A DNA stretch of 64,000 nucleotides from Luteitalea sp. (GTDB taxonomy: Bacteria > Acidobacteriota > Vicinamibacteria > Vicinamibacterales > Vicinamibacteraceae): the NCBI GenBank assembly GCA_009377495.1, contig WHTZ01000026.1, positions 1-64,000 of the forward strand, given 5' to 3'. The notes below the pieces were generated by a model. The model worked only from the letters and a program-made list of their open reading frames with translations, was not told the DNA's origin and did not search any database. Shown in pieces: positions 45,415-55,952 of the stretch. The number at the start of each line of letters is the position of its first letter. The stretch's first letter is position 1. Both the position numbers and the translations under genes were made by a program.

Positions 45415-48040
45415 ATGATGCACGCCATCCGCCGGCTGCTCTCGTTCTTCCACCGCAATCGCCTGGACGACCAGCTTTCGGAAGAAATACAGCTCCACCT
45501 CGAGCTGCGGCGACAGGCGCTCATCGACGCCGGCATGTCACCCGCGGCGGCCGAGTATGAGGCGCGCAGGCAGTTCGGTAACGCCACCGCTATCCGCGAG
45601 CGCACGCGCGATCAATGGGGCAGCCCCGCCGTCGATGCGTTCTTCCGTGATCTGGGATTCGCGGCGCGGATGATGGCACACAGTCCCGGCCTCAGCGGCG
45701 TGGTCATCCTCGCTATCGCACTTGGCGCGGGGGTCAACGCCGCACTCTTCCTGCTGCTGGACAACATGCTCCTGCGAACGCAGGACATTCCGGCCGCCAA
45801 CAGGGTCGTGTGGCTCGACGATGGGAGGCCGCTGCTCGGGCCGACCTATCCGGACTACGTGGACTATCGGGATCGTGCATCGGCTGCGATGGATCTCGCG
45901 GCGTATGCGATGACAGAAGTCGCCGCCCGGCCGCGCGCGGACGACGAGCGGACTTCGCTGCGCGCCGTTCTCGCCTCGGGAAACTACTTCAGTGTGTTGC
46001 AGGCGCGTCCCACCCTCGGGCGGACGTTCGGACCTGCCGAGGATCTGCCGCCGCTCGGCACAGCGAGCGTCGTGCTTGGCGATGCCTATTGGAACCGCCG
46101 TTTCAATCGTGACCCGAACGTTCTCGGCCCGGACCATCGAGATCAATTTCAAACCCTTCACGATCGTTGGCGTGCTGCCGGCCGGCTTCAGCGGCGCGCG
46201 TGCACCGAACGGCAATCCCTACGTGCCGGACGTATGGGTCCCCCTTTGGTGTCTACCGCTGCTCGAGCCTGGAGATACGCGCCTTGTCGAGCGGACAGCG
46301 TGGTGGGGCCTCCAGGCGATCGGCCGACTGCATGACGGCGTCTCGGTCGGACAAGCCCGGGCGCAGGTCTCGGCCGTCGCGACGGCGCTCGATGTCGAGT
46401 ATCCCGGCAAGCGCAGGGCCAGGACGCCCTGGGTTGTTCGCGTCAATGATATCGATCCGCGCATCGTGCGCACCGAGCAGGGGATGGTGTTCGGTCTGCT
46501 CGGCACGGCGTCGATGTGCGTGCTGCTCATCGCGTGCGCCAACGTCGCGGGGCTGCTCCTCGCGCGCGCATCCACCAGGCGGCAGGAAACCGCCGTGCGT
46601 CTGTCCCTTGGCGCCGGCCGCGCGCGCATCGTCCGCCAGTTTCTCGCGGAAGGGTTGCTGCTCGCCGTCATGGGAACGGCGTTGGGATGCGTGGCGGCGG
46701 GCTGGGTGCTGCAGGGGGTAATGTCATCCGGAGGCACGCAACCGCTCGCGTGGTCGTTTGCGCCGGACAGCCGGATGATGGCGTTCGCCGGAGCTCTGGT
46801 GATCGTCACGACGATCAGCACGGGATTTATGCCCGCGCTTCAGGCGTCGAAGACGGCGCTGCTTCCTGCCTTGACACGGGCGGAAGGTGTCCGGATCGGG
46901 CGGCTGCGAATGCTGCTCATCGGCACCGAAGTAGCCGGGTCGGTCGTGCTGGTGCTCGTTACGGCGCTGCTGCTGCGCGCCGTCGTTCGCGCACACGCGA
47001 TCGACTCCGGTATCGCCGTCGATCGGCTGCTCGCCGTCGGGATCGACGCAAAGCTGGCAAAGCTGCATGGCTATCAGGGACCACAACTGGAAGCGGCGCT
47101 GCACGAAATCCGCCGGGAGATCGAGGCGCTTCCCGGCGTGACGTCGACCGCCACAGCCAGCCCGGCGCCGTTCAGCGGAAACCAAGTCGCCACTACCGTG
47201 CGACTGGCGGACGCGCCTGATTCGCCGGGCGTCCATGTTCGTCTCGCGGATGTGTCCGCCAGCTTCCTCGAGACGTCAGGCTTGCAGCTCGTTCGCGGGC
47301 GGTGGCTGGACGAGCGTCACAGCGAAGAGATCGTGATCAATCAGGCACTGGCAGCGAGGCTGTGGCCGGCGGCCGACCCACTCGGCGCGCGCGTGACATC
47401 TCGTGACTTCGACCGCCGATCTCATGTGGTCGTCGGAGTCGTCCGCGACACGGCCTACACCGCGCTTCGCCAGCAATCGGATCCCTTCATGTTCCTCCCT
47501 GGGACCGCCGGCACCATCCTCGTTCGAACATCCGGCCCGGCGGCGGCGATGACGCGCGCGGCCGCGAGCGCTGCGGCGCGCGTCGACAGCAGGTTCGCGG
47601 TTTCAGTACGTACGCTCACCGACAGGATTGCTGACGAGCTTCGGGCCGGGCGCGCGATGATTTCCGTCGCCGGGGGCGTGGGCCTTCTCGCGCTGTTCGT
47701 CGCGCTCACCGGGATCGCCGCGATGGCGGCCCAGTCCGTTGCGCAACGCACGCGAGAAATCGGCGTGCGCATGGCGCTCGGCGCGACGCGACAGGATGCC
47801 GTCACGCTCATCGTTCGGCGGGCACTCACGCCGGTCGCGGTGGGAGCGATCGTCGGGCTCGCGATCGCCTCGCAGGCATCGCGCGTGCTGGCGGCGGTGT
47901 TGTACCGGGTGAGCCGCTTCGACCCCATTGCCCTCGGTGGCGGGATCGCATTCGTCATGGCGGCTGCCGCGATGGCGGCGTGGCTCCCCGCTCGACGCGC
48001 CGCGTCAGTCGATCCCGTTCGCGCCCTGCGGAGTGAGTAA
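45415..48040 (+). pseudogene. ADOP permease, frameshifted by one inserted base near 46129
   Basis: The first frame from ATG 45415 reads the prefix domain (FFHRNRLDDQLSEEIQLHLEL) and the MacB domain until RRFNRDPNVLG. One extra C in GGCCCGGACC (46127-46136) then shifts it; the neighbouring frame resumes RTIEINFKPFTIVGVLPAGF and continues to ARRAASVDPVRALRSE. Apart from this single base the gene would encode a full-length ADOP. This is the lesion most easily explained by either a recent mutation or a sequencing error. Confidence 0.84.
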
Positions 48041-48121
48041 GCCGCGCGCCATTCTGTCGCTATCGGCACCCGACGCGGTCCATCAGGTCTCTTCCTTTTC
48101 TCTTCCTTTTCTGTTGACCGC

Positions 48122-48153
48122 CTACATGAAAATCAGATATGCTGTTCATGTAG
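48122..48153. promoter_or_regulatory. Inverted repeat upstream of an ADOP relic
   Basis: CTACATG (48122-48128) and CATGTAG (48147-48153) form a perfect 7-base inverted repeat in a locally AT-rich stretch. TTGACC (48114) and TATGCT (48138) may be weak promoter boxes. A PadR-like site is plausible, but no intact PadR gene lies between here and the relic. Confidence 0.4.
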
Positions 48154-48291
48154 TTTACCTAATGAGAAATGAGCGTGCAGAGAAGGCGGACGTTCTCCAG
48201 AGATTGGAGGCGTATGTCATCGACGATTGAACGCTTCCTTGGCTTTGACCCGGGGAGCTTGGTAGAGGAGCGCGGATGAGTTGGGGCTCGC

Positions 48292-50204
48292 GTGGTTGCC
48301 GCTCGGCTGCGGGGCCTGTTCGAACACACACGACGAGAGCGCGAGCTGGATGACGAAGTTCGCTTTCACCTGGAGATGCAGATTGAGGACAACCTCAACG
48401 CTGGCATGCATCCAGCAGACGCGCGATACGCCGCACTGCGCAGCTTTGGAGGGATAGAGCCGATGAAGGAACGGTACCGTGAACGAAGAGCGTTCGCCCT
48501 GGTCGAAACGATGGCGCAGGACATACGCTACGCGTTTCGGGCTCTGCGCAAGAGCCGCGGCTTTGCCGTGACCTCCGCCGCCACACTGGCACTGGCGATT
48601 GGCACCAACACCGCCATGTTCAGCGTCCTAAATGCGGTTGTGCTCCGGCCGCTTCCGTATCGGTCGCCCGAAGAGTTGGCGATGTTGTGGACGGAGGATC
48701 CGACGCAGAACCTTCGCGAGGGCAGATCCGCCCTTTGGGATGTCGAACAGTGGCGGCATCAAAGTCAGACCTTCGCGGACATGGCCACCTTCGACTCCGT
48801 GGGTACGACGCTGACGGGAGCGGAAGGGGCGGAACAGATCGTCGGTGCCAGCATCTCGCCCAACCTTCTTTCACTCCTCGGTGTCCAGCCCGTGCTGGGC
48901 CGCAGCTTTTCGACCGAAGAAGCCGAGCAGCGGCAACGGCTGGTCCTGATCAGTCATCGCTTCTGGCAAGCGCGATTCGGAGGCTCGCCCGATGCGCTCG
49001 GCGCGACCCTCGTGCTCAACTGGTGGTGGCGGAGTTTGCGCTCGCGATCGTTCTGCTCGTCGGCGCCGGTCTGCTCGTCCGCAGCTGGTGGTACGTGAAC
49101 AGCATTGATCCGGGATTCAGGCCTGAGCGGGTCCTCATGATGGAGCTCTCCACTCCGACGACCTTGCAGGCCGCGACGCTTCGCGAGGCGATGAGCGTTT
49201 CCGCGCAACGGCTCGACCTTTACCACCGTGTCCTCGAACAGATTCAGGCGGTTCCCGGTGTGGAGAGCGCCGGCATCATCGGCGATCTGTTCATTGGTAA
49301 CCCCAGGGAACAAGTCCTCACTGTCGAACGGGACGAGGGAACGGTTTCCGAGCGCCTGCGGCGCGCAAGAGGCGAGGTCAGCACGAATTTCTTCAAAGCC
49401 ATCGGAACGCCGCTGCGCCGAGGCCGCTTCTTTTCGATTGGGGATGGGCCGGATGCTCCGCCGGTCGCGATCATCAACGAGGCAATGGCTCGGCGCTCGT
49501 GGCCGGGGCACGATCCAGTGGGCAGAAGGTTCAAGTTGGGCCCGCGGGATTCCGACGAGCCGTGGTACACGGTCGTAGGCGTGGTGGCCGACATGCGGCT
49601 TCAGGGACAGGAGCGCGAACCGGTCCCGCAGATCTTCGTGTCGCTCGCGCAAACTCCTCCGCAGAGCGCGGACCTTGTCATACGAACCTCGTCGGACAAC
49701 CCACTGGCGATGTCCGGGGCACTTCGCGCGGCCGTGCGTCGCGTGGAGAAGCATGCGCCGATCTACGGGGTGGCGCCTCTGGAGGAGCGGCTCGGAAGCT
49801 ACCTCGCGCAGCGTCGCTTCCAGACCTGGCTCCTGACGGGCTTCTCCCTGGTGGCGCTGCTGATGGCCGCTGTCGGGATCTACGGGCTCATCCAGTACTC
49901 CATCGCGACGCGCACACAAGAAATCGGCCTGCGCATGGCCATCGGCGCACAGGCCGGCGACATCTTCCGGATGATTATCAGAGAGGGGCTGATGCTGAGC
50001 CTGACCGGTCTCGCGCTCGGACTCGTGGGAGCCTGGTGGCTCGGGCGGGCGGGCTCGAGTCTGCTGTTTGGCGTGACCGCCACCGATCCGTTGACGTTCA
50101 TGACTGTCTCGGTATTGCTCACGGCAGTTGCCACTGCGGCCTGCTATTTCCCAGCACGACGCGCAATGACAGTCGACCCCATAGTGGCGTTGCGGCAAGA
50201 GTGA
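48292..50204 (+). pseudogene. ADOP permease with out-of-frame internal deletion
   Basis: The first part from GTG 48292 gives the prefix domain (FEHTRRERELDDEVRFHLEM), first helix and MacB domain up to PDALGATLVL. At about 49015-49022 the sequence jumps to the second half in another frame: QLVVAEFALAIVLLVGAGLL, then the second MacB domain and ARRAMTVDPIVALRQE. Roughly 200 residues expected between, including the central helices, are missing. An ATG with a good GAGGAG site at 48276 is one base out of frame with the coding sequence, hinting at a second lesion at the N-terminus. Confidence 0.82.
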
Positions 50205-50322
50205 CGTGATCTTGGGGCGAAGCGGTTTGACTCAATTTGTCGCGAACGCGTGATGCACGTCCAGGACGCGGACCCGTCGTGCGAGAATGCCCCAGCCTCT
50301 TTGCCGAAAGGAGTCTGGATCC

Positions 50323-51648
50323 ATGCGCCGCGTCCTCTCAATCCTGGTCCTGATCGTCACAGTCAGCTGCGTCGCCGACTGCGGAGCCCCTGACGCGCAA
50401 CGTCCACAGCCGCGAACCGGCCCCGGACAAGATACCGCCGAGAATCGGCCAGAAATGCCGGTGGAGCCGAAGGCCCCCCAGACTGTCAAGGAAGGCGACG
50501 TGTGGATTCCGCCCATGCCGAGCATGGAATCGATCGCGCCTTCCCCCGGCTGGGTCACGAGCGGGCCCGATGTGCCTCCAATGCCCATCACGTTGCTGAG
50601 GCTGCCGCGGACCAACATCAGCCGAGCGAAATTTCCGGCCATCGATTTCCACGTTCACGCACGTGGTCTCCAGACGAGCGAGGCCTATGAGAGCCTCATC
50701 CGTCTCATGGATTCCATCGGCATGGGCGCCATCGTGAACCTGAACGGCGGAACCGGCGAGGACCTCGACGCGGCGCTCCGCGCTGGCGAGCCCTACCGCG
50801 ATCGTGTCGCCAACTTCATCACGTTCAGCGCTGAGGGGATCAACGAGCCGGGCTGGTCCGAACGCTTCGCCGCGGAGATGGAGCGGGCCTTCAAGGCGGG
50901 TGCGCGAGGCATGAAGGTCGCCAAAACGCTCGGTCAGGGTGCGAAGAATCCGGACGGCACGTTCATCCAGGCCGACGACCCGCGCCTGGATCCGATCTGG
51001 GCCATGGCGGCCAAGTACGACCGGCCCGTGATGATTCACACCAGCGATTCCATTGGCCGCTTCTATCCGATCGGTCCCAAGAACGAGCGCTACGAGGCCG
51101 GGCTCTGGCGGCGCCCGGGCGACACCGAAGGCAATCTGTACCGCACGGGTCCCCCGCACGAGGTCATCGAGAAGGCCCGCGAGAACATGCACCGAAAGCA
51201 CCCGAAGACCCGCTTCGTGAACGCCCACATGGCCATGCTTTATTACGATCCGCAGAAGCTCGCACATCTGCTGGACACGTACCCGAACGCCGACGTGGAG
51301 ATCTCGGCAACGGTTCAGGACCTCGGCCGTGCGCCGCGTATGTGGCGGGATTTCATCCTCGAGTACCAAGACCGCATCTTGTTCGGTACCGATGGCAATC
51401 CCAATCGCAACGCCGACGACTTCTGGACGCCGCATTGGCGCTATCTCGAGACCTATGATGAGTACTTCTACCATCCGGCGCAGGTCCGTACCGAGGGGGG
51501 ATCTCCCGGCCACGGCCGCTGGAACATCTCGGGGGTAGGCTTGCCCGACAGCGTGCTTAGAAAGGTTTACTACGAGAACGCGCTTCGGCACCTACCGTCA
51601 CTTCGGCCGTCGATCGAGAAACAGCTCGCTGCGCGCGGCTCCCGGTGA
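50323..51648 (+). CDS. Amidohydrolase-family (TIM-barrel) hydrolase, probable lipoprotein
   Basis: ATG 50323 is chosen because it begins a signal segment, MRRVLSILVLIVTVSC, with lipobox-like VADC-G following. The ~442-residue protein has the metal-binding HxH at the first strand (IDFHVHARG), then KVAKTLGQGAKNPDG, a His after the fourth strand (MIHTSDS), FVNAHMA, and LFGTDGNPNRN with the probable catalytic Asp. This is the amidohydrolase_2 class, which includes lactonases and decarboxylases; some act on uronate-derived or aromatic lactones. The substrate is unresolved. Envelope location is unusual for the class. Confidence 0.82.
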   Translation: MRRVLSILVLIVTVSCVADCGAPDAQRPQPRTGPGQDTAENRPEMPVEPKAPQTVKEGDVWIPPMPSMESIAPSPGWVTSGPDVPPMPITLLRLPRTNISRAKFPAIDFHVHARGLQTSEAYESLIRLMDSIGMGAIVNLNGGTGEDLDAALRAGEPYRDRVANFITFSAEGINEPGWSERFAAEMERAFKAGARGMKVAKTLGQGAKNPDGTFIQADDPRLDPIWAMAAKYDRPVMIHTSDSIGRFYPIGPKNERYEAGLWRRPGDTEGNLYRTGPPHEVIEKARENMHRKHPKTRFVNAHMAMLYYDPQKLAHLLDTYPNADVEISATVQDLGRAPRMWRDFILEYQDRILFGTDGNPNRNADDFWTPHWRYLETYDEYFYHPAQVRTEGGSPGHGRWNISGVGLPDSVLRKVYYENALRHLPSLRPSIEKQLAARGSR

Positions 51649-51665
51649 GTCGCCGCGGACCAATC

Positions 51666-52937
51666 ATGCACATCACACGCAGGACCCTGGGCAAGATGGC
51701 GCTGCACGGCGTCGCCGTGGCACCGCTCGGCCACCTCTCGCTCCAGACGCCACATGCAGCGACGACCTGACGCCTGGAGGTCAGTCAATGCACGCGCGGG
51801 CCGAACCACCATTTCTTCGGTTACATCGGCCACGTGCAGAACACGCCGTGGAGCGGCGACAACCGTCACCTGGTCGCGCTCCAGACGACCTTCCAAGATC
51901 GGATGCCGCGCCCCGGCGAGGCCGCCGCGGTCGTCCTGGTCGACGCGGCGGCGCCGCATCGCGTCGAGCCGATCGAGCAGTCCCGCGCCTGGAACTTTCA
52001 GCAGGGAACGATGTTTTACTGGAACCCGGCGGCGCCGGACCGTGAGCTGTTCTTCAACGACCGGGACGAGAAGACGCAGGAGGTCTTCACGGTCCGCTAC
52101 GACATCGCGGCGCGGAAGCGCATTCGGGAGTACCGCTTCAGCGACACGCCGTTCGGGAACGGCGGTGTCGCGCAGCGCGGCGGATACTTCCTCGGCTTGA
52201 ACTACGGCCGGCTCGCCCGGCTGCGCCTGGTGACCGGCTATCCGGGAGCGCGCGACTGGACCATTGGTCAGGCGGCGCCCGAGCGCGACGGCATCTTCCG
52301 CGTGGACATCGAGAGCGGTGAGAAGCGGCTCCTCGTGAGCTTCGCGCAGCTCGCGGCCGCGATCGAGCCCGTCGCGCCGCACAGCAAGGGAAGGGCGCTG
52401 TTCATCAACCACACGCTCGGGAACCGCGATAACGACCGGATCTACTTTTACGTGCGTGCGGACTTCGATGTGGGCCCGCGCCGCGTTGACGTGCCCTGCA
52501 GTATCCGGCCAGACGGCACGCGTCTGCTGGTGCACTCGCTGCACATCGGTGGGCATCCCGAGTGGGACCTGGGCACGCGCCTGATCGGCAGCCACGACGG
52601 CAAGCTGGTACTCTACGACGTCGACGCGCGCACGATCGTCGGCACGATCGGCGACTCGCATGTCTTCCCGGACCCAGGCGGCGACACGGCGTTGTCACCC
52701 GACGGGCACCGCGTGGTGAACGGCTATCGCCAGGGCACCGACAACCTCTACGTCGTCTACGATCGAAGAGACGGCTCGTGGGCGCGGACGCCGGGGTTTT
52801 CACACGTCGGCTTCACGTCCGGCGAGCTGCGCGTGGACGGGTCGCCTTCCTGGAATCGGTCGAACGACGCTTTCCAATTTCCCGCCATCGCCGCCGACGG
52901 CACGCGGCAGATGTTTCTGGCCAGAATCGTGACGTAG
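51666..52937 (+). pseudogene. Tat-exported oligogalacturonate lyase-like propeller protein with in-frame TGA
   Basis: ATG 51666 begins a twin-arginine signal (MHITRRTLGKMALHGVAVAP). After 34 codons TGA (51768-51770) interrupts, but the same frame continues without shift: RLEVSQCTRGPNHHFFGY, then NTPWSGDNRHLVALQTTF and on to 52937. The body is a TolB/oligogalacturonate lyase-like beta-propeller (MFYWNPAAPDRELFFND, GHPEWDLGTRLIG, DGHRVVNGYRQGTDNLY). The gene thus seems complete except for one nonsense codon, easily explained by CGA to TGA. Without readthrough only a signal-less body from GTG 51834 could be made. Likely role before damage: pectin oligomer breakdown. Confidence 0.72.
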
Positions 52938-53016
52938 ACCGCGTGCCACGTGGCGGCCGCTGCCGCAGTTGGGGCGTCCGCGGCCGCTGGTCAGTCAGAC
53001 CGCCGGCAGTCGGTGG

Positions 53017-54669
53017 TCACGGTTCCACGATGACCAGGACCTCATTGACGGCGATGTCTTTCACGACTTGCCTTGCGCCACTAGGCCAGAGCACCTCGAT
53101 CCGATGAACCGTTTTCTGTTCGCCGAGGCCGACATGAAGGCGGATATCGTTGCCACTGAGATAGCTGGCGACGTTGTTGATCTCCCTCACCTGAACGCCG
53201 TCTGAGGTCTCCACCTGTACGAGCGCGCCCAGACCGAAGGCGTTGCTCTTCCTGCCCTGGGCCCGGATCGCAATCCAGTTACCTGTTCGCACTCCCTGAT
53301 TTCTCAACAAGACCGGCGGCTGTCCGAGGTTGGCAATGATCACGTCCAAATTGCCGTCATTATCGAAGTCTGCAACGGCCAGTCCCCGTCCGACCCGCGC
53401 GGCCTGGAGCGCGGACCCGCTGTGGTCGGACACATCGCGGAACCGGCTGCCCAAGTTTTCATAGACCAAATCTTTCTGGGCATACGTGAAGGTGGGATGA
53501 TACAGCGCGACATTGTCGATGATGTGGCCATTCGTGACGTAGACGTCCAAATCGCCATCGTTGTCGACATCGAACATCTTTGTGCCAAAGCCCAGGGGAA
53601 GAAGGCCCGAGCCCAGGCCGGCTTGCGCGGAGACGTCTTCAAAGATCCCATCCCCTTGGTTGTCGTACAGTGTGTTCAGCTCATCCGAGAAGTTGCTGAC
53701 GAAGATGTCCGGCAACCCATCGCCATTGAAATCTGCGCAGTCGACCCCCATGCCAGCCTGGGGCTTTCCGTTGATGTCGAACCCGACTCCTGCACCATAC
53801 GCTACGTCGCGAAAGGTACCATCCCCGTTGTTGTGGTAGAGAAAATTCCGGACCAGGTCGTTCGCGATGTAGACGTCCATGTAGGTGTCACGGTCAAAAT
53901 CGCAGAATGTGACTCCCAGGCCCTTTCCGGCTGGATTGGCAATGCCGGCTTGTCGAGATACATCGGTAAACGTGCCATCGCCATTGTTGCGAAACAGTCG
54001 GTCCGCCGTCCCGTCGAACATCATCGGATTGCAGTACATCCGATATCCCTCTTTCCGGAACCCACAGTAAGGGTTATCGTCCAGCTGATAGTCCAGGTAA
54101 TTGACGACGTAGAGGTCTAGATCTCCGTCACGATCAAAATCGAAGAAGCCGGTGCTGCTGCTCCACTCCGCGGGCCCACCACCCACGCGGCCCGTGGAGG
54201 TCACATCCGTAAAGGTGCCGTCTCCCTTGTTCCGGTACAAGGTATTCGGGCCGAAGGCGGTCACATAGAGATCGAGATACCCGTCGTTGTCATAGTCCCC
54301 GACTGCCACGCCGGTCTTGTAGGTGCCGTTACTCGCCCCGGCAACTCCCGCGTGCTGAGTCACGTTCTTGAAAGTGCCGTCTCTGTTGTTGCGGTAGAGG
54401 GCGTTCGCGGTGCCAGGTGCGCCACCAACGAAGTAGAGGTCAGGGAAGCCGTCGTTGTCGTAGTCAATCCAGGCTACGCCCGAGCCAAACGTTTCTATCA
54501 TGTATTTCTCGGGAGAAGCCCCTGACCCGTGGACGAAGTCGATTTTCGATGCGACGGTCACATCCACGAGCTGCACGTGGCGATCAGGCTTGGCATCGCG
54601 TGCCTGGCCTGACAGAGAGACCGGGACCAGAAGAACGAGCACGGCGGCGTGCCACCTGAGCTCGGTCAC
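53017..54669 (-). CDS. CRTAC1-like VCBS/FG-GAP protein with ASPIC/UnbV domain (copy 2)
   Basis: The 550-residue protein starts with a signal helix (AAVLVLLVPVSLSGQ) and carries Ca-binding blades DYDNDGFPDLYF, DYDNDGYLDLYV, DFDRDGDLDLYV, DFDRDTYMDVYI, DFNGDGLPDIFV, DVDNDGDLDVYV and DFDNDGNLDVII. The ASPIC/UnbV domain ends it (NWIAIRAQG, NAFGLGALVQVE, LHVGLGEQKTVHRIEVLWPSG). It is colinear with copy 1 throughout. Its ATG overlaps the TPR stop by four bases (ATGA), so translation is coupled to the TPR protein. Confidence 0.9.
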   Translation of the reverse strand: MTELRWHAAVLVLLVPVSLSGQARDAKPDRHVQLVDVTVASKIDFVHGSGASPEKYMIETFGSGVAWIDYDNDGFPDLYFVGGAPGTANALYRNNRDGTFKNVTQHAGVAGASNGTYKTGVAVGDYDNDGYLDLYVTAFGPNTLYRNKGDGTFTDVTSTGRVGGGPAEWSSSTGFFDFDRDGDLDLYVVNYLDYQLDDNPYCGFRKEGYRMYCNPMMFDGTADRLFRNNGDGTFTDVSRQAGIANPAGKGLGVTFCDFDRDTYMDVYIANDLVRNFLYHNNGDGTFRDVAYGAGVGFDINGKPQAGMGVDCADFNGDGLPDIFVSNFSDELNTLYDNQGDGIFEDVSAQAGLGSGLLPLGFGTKMFDVDNDGDLDVYVTNGHIIDNVALYHPTFTYAQKDLVYENLGSRFRDVSDHSGSALQAARVGRGLAVADFDNDGNLDVIIANLGQPPVLLRNQGVRTGNWIAIRAQGRKSNAFGLGALVQVETSDGVQVREINNVASYLSGNDIRLHVGLGEQKTVHRIEVLWPSGARQVVKDIAVNEVLVIVEP

Positions 54670-55814
54670 TCTCGTCTTCCCGTTTCCTTGCCGTCAAGTC
54701 GCTTTCGAAGAGATCTGCGCTTATCCTCTGGCAGGGGGGATCCAAACTTCTCCGCCTGGGCCGCGTGCTCAGACGCCAGAGCATAGAGACCCTGCAGCAT
54801 ATACGCTTCGGCCAGATGTCGGTGGGCGGGCCCGTGATGTGGAGCGATGTCCAAGGCCTTCTTGAAGGCTTCCGTGGCCACCTCGAGTCGGCGCTGTTGC
54901 AATGTGATCAGACCCTGCTCCAGATAGAGATCGGATTCCACCTCTTGGTAGTAAGAAGAGGCGAGCATCGGGGTCCCCTCTGGCAGCGCGAGCTTCAATT
55001 GCTCTTCGGCTTCGTCCAGTGAGCCTGTCGAGCGATACGCTCGCGCCAACTGGATCCGCATGTCGGGCCGGGAGGGATCGAGCCGAGCCCCGTGGCGGAG
55101 CACGTCCAAGGCCTTCGCGGGGTGGCCTGCCTCGAGATAAGCGGTGCCAAGGGCGAGATACACTTCCGCCACGTTCGAACCAGACTGCACGACCCGCTCC
55201 AGTTCTTGAATGGCCTCGTCGCGCTGCCGAAGGTCGAGCAGAGCCAAGCCCACGTAGTAACGAGCCTGAGCGAAGGACTGGTCGACATGCAGGGCCTGCC
55301 GGTTAAGCTCCAGCGAGCGGCGGGGACGTCCCAGTTGTCGCTCTGCCTCGCCTAGTAAGGCCAGAAATTGAGGGTGTCCCGGCACCTGCACGAGCGCGGT
55401 TTCAAGCTCGTCGCGGGCTCTTTCGGCGCGACCGAGCTTGAGATAGACCTCGCCCAGATAAAAGCGGGCCTGAACGAAACCTGGATTCAGCGCGAGCGCC
55501 TGTCGGAGCTCCGCCTTGGCTTCACCAACCAGCTCCGCAGAACCCAGCCTTCCATAGGCGATTCCCAAAAGGAAATGACCCTCGGCCGATCGGGAATCGA
55601 GGGCCAGGATTTCCTTGAGCTCTCCTATGGCCTCGTTGACGCGATCCGCACCGGAGAAGAGGTCGGCCTTGAGACGGTTCAGCCTTTCCTGAATCGAGGT
55701 CTGTCCTGCGCCAGCCTGAGAAGCCGCGAACAATTGGCAAGGCGGTACTGACGCGCAAGCGACGATTGCGGCCAGTAGGAAAACGGCCAGGGCCCGGAAG
55801 CGGCTGTGGCTCAT
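54666..55814 (-). CDS. Secreted tetratricopeptide-repeat protein (TPR copy 2)
   Basis: The 382-residue protein has an N-terminal lipoprotein-like or signal helix (ALAVFLLAAIVACAS) and about eight TPR units (GHFLLGIAYGRLGSAELVG, ARFYLGEVYLKLGRAERARDEL, GEAERQLGRPRRSLELNRQAL, ARYYVGLALLDLRQRDEA, AHRHLAEAYMLQGLYALAS). It is paralogous to the TPR protein at 26706. Here it is the first gene of an operon with CRTAC1 copy 2, which suggests the two proteins work in one complex at the cell envelope. Confidence 0.88.
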   Translation of the reverse strand: MSHSRFRALAVFLLAAIVACASVPPCQLFAASQAGAGQTSIQERLNRLKADLFSGADRVNEAIGELKEILALDSRSAEGHFLLGIAYGRLGSAELVGEAKAELRQALALNPGFVQARFYLGEVYLKLGRAERARDELETALVQVPGHPQFLALLGEAERQLGRPRRSLELNRQALHVDQSFAQARYYVGLALLDLRQRDEAIQELERVVQSGSNVAEVYLALGTAYLEAGHPAKALDVLRHGARLDPSRPDMRIQLARAYRSTGSLDEAEEQLKLALPEGTPMLASSYYQEVESDLYLEQGLITLQQRRLEVATEAFKKALDIAPHHGPAHRHLAEAYMLQGLYALASEHAAQAEKFGSPLPEDKRRSLRKRLDGKETGRRE

Positions 55815-55952
55815 GATCTGAGCGTCGGGGAGCGCGGGCCTGGCCGCGGTCCGTTAGAACTAGACTAACCATGATTGGCGCACCCGCCTGCCGTGTCAAC
55901 GATTTTCGCGAACTCTGCGATAGCATCAAGGGACATTCCACGAGGCAGCCAC

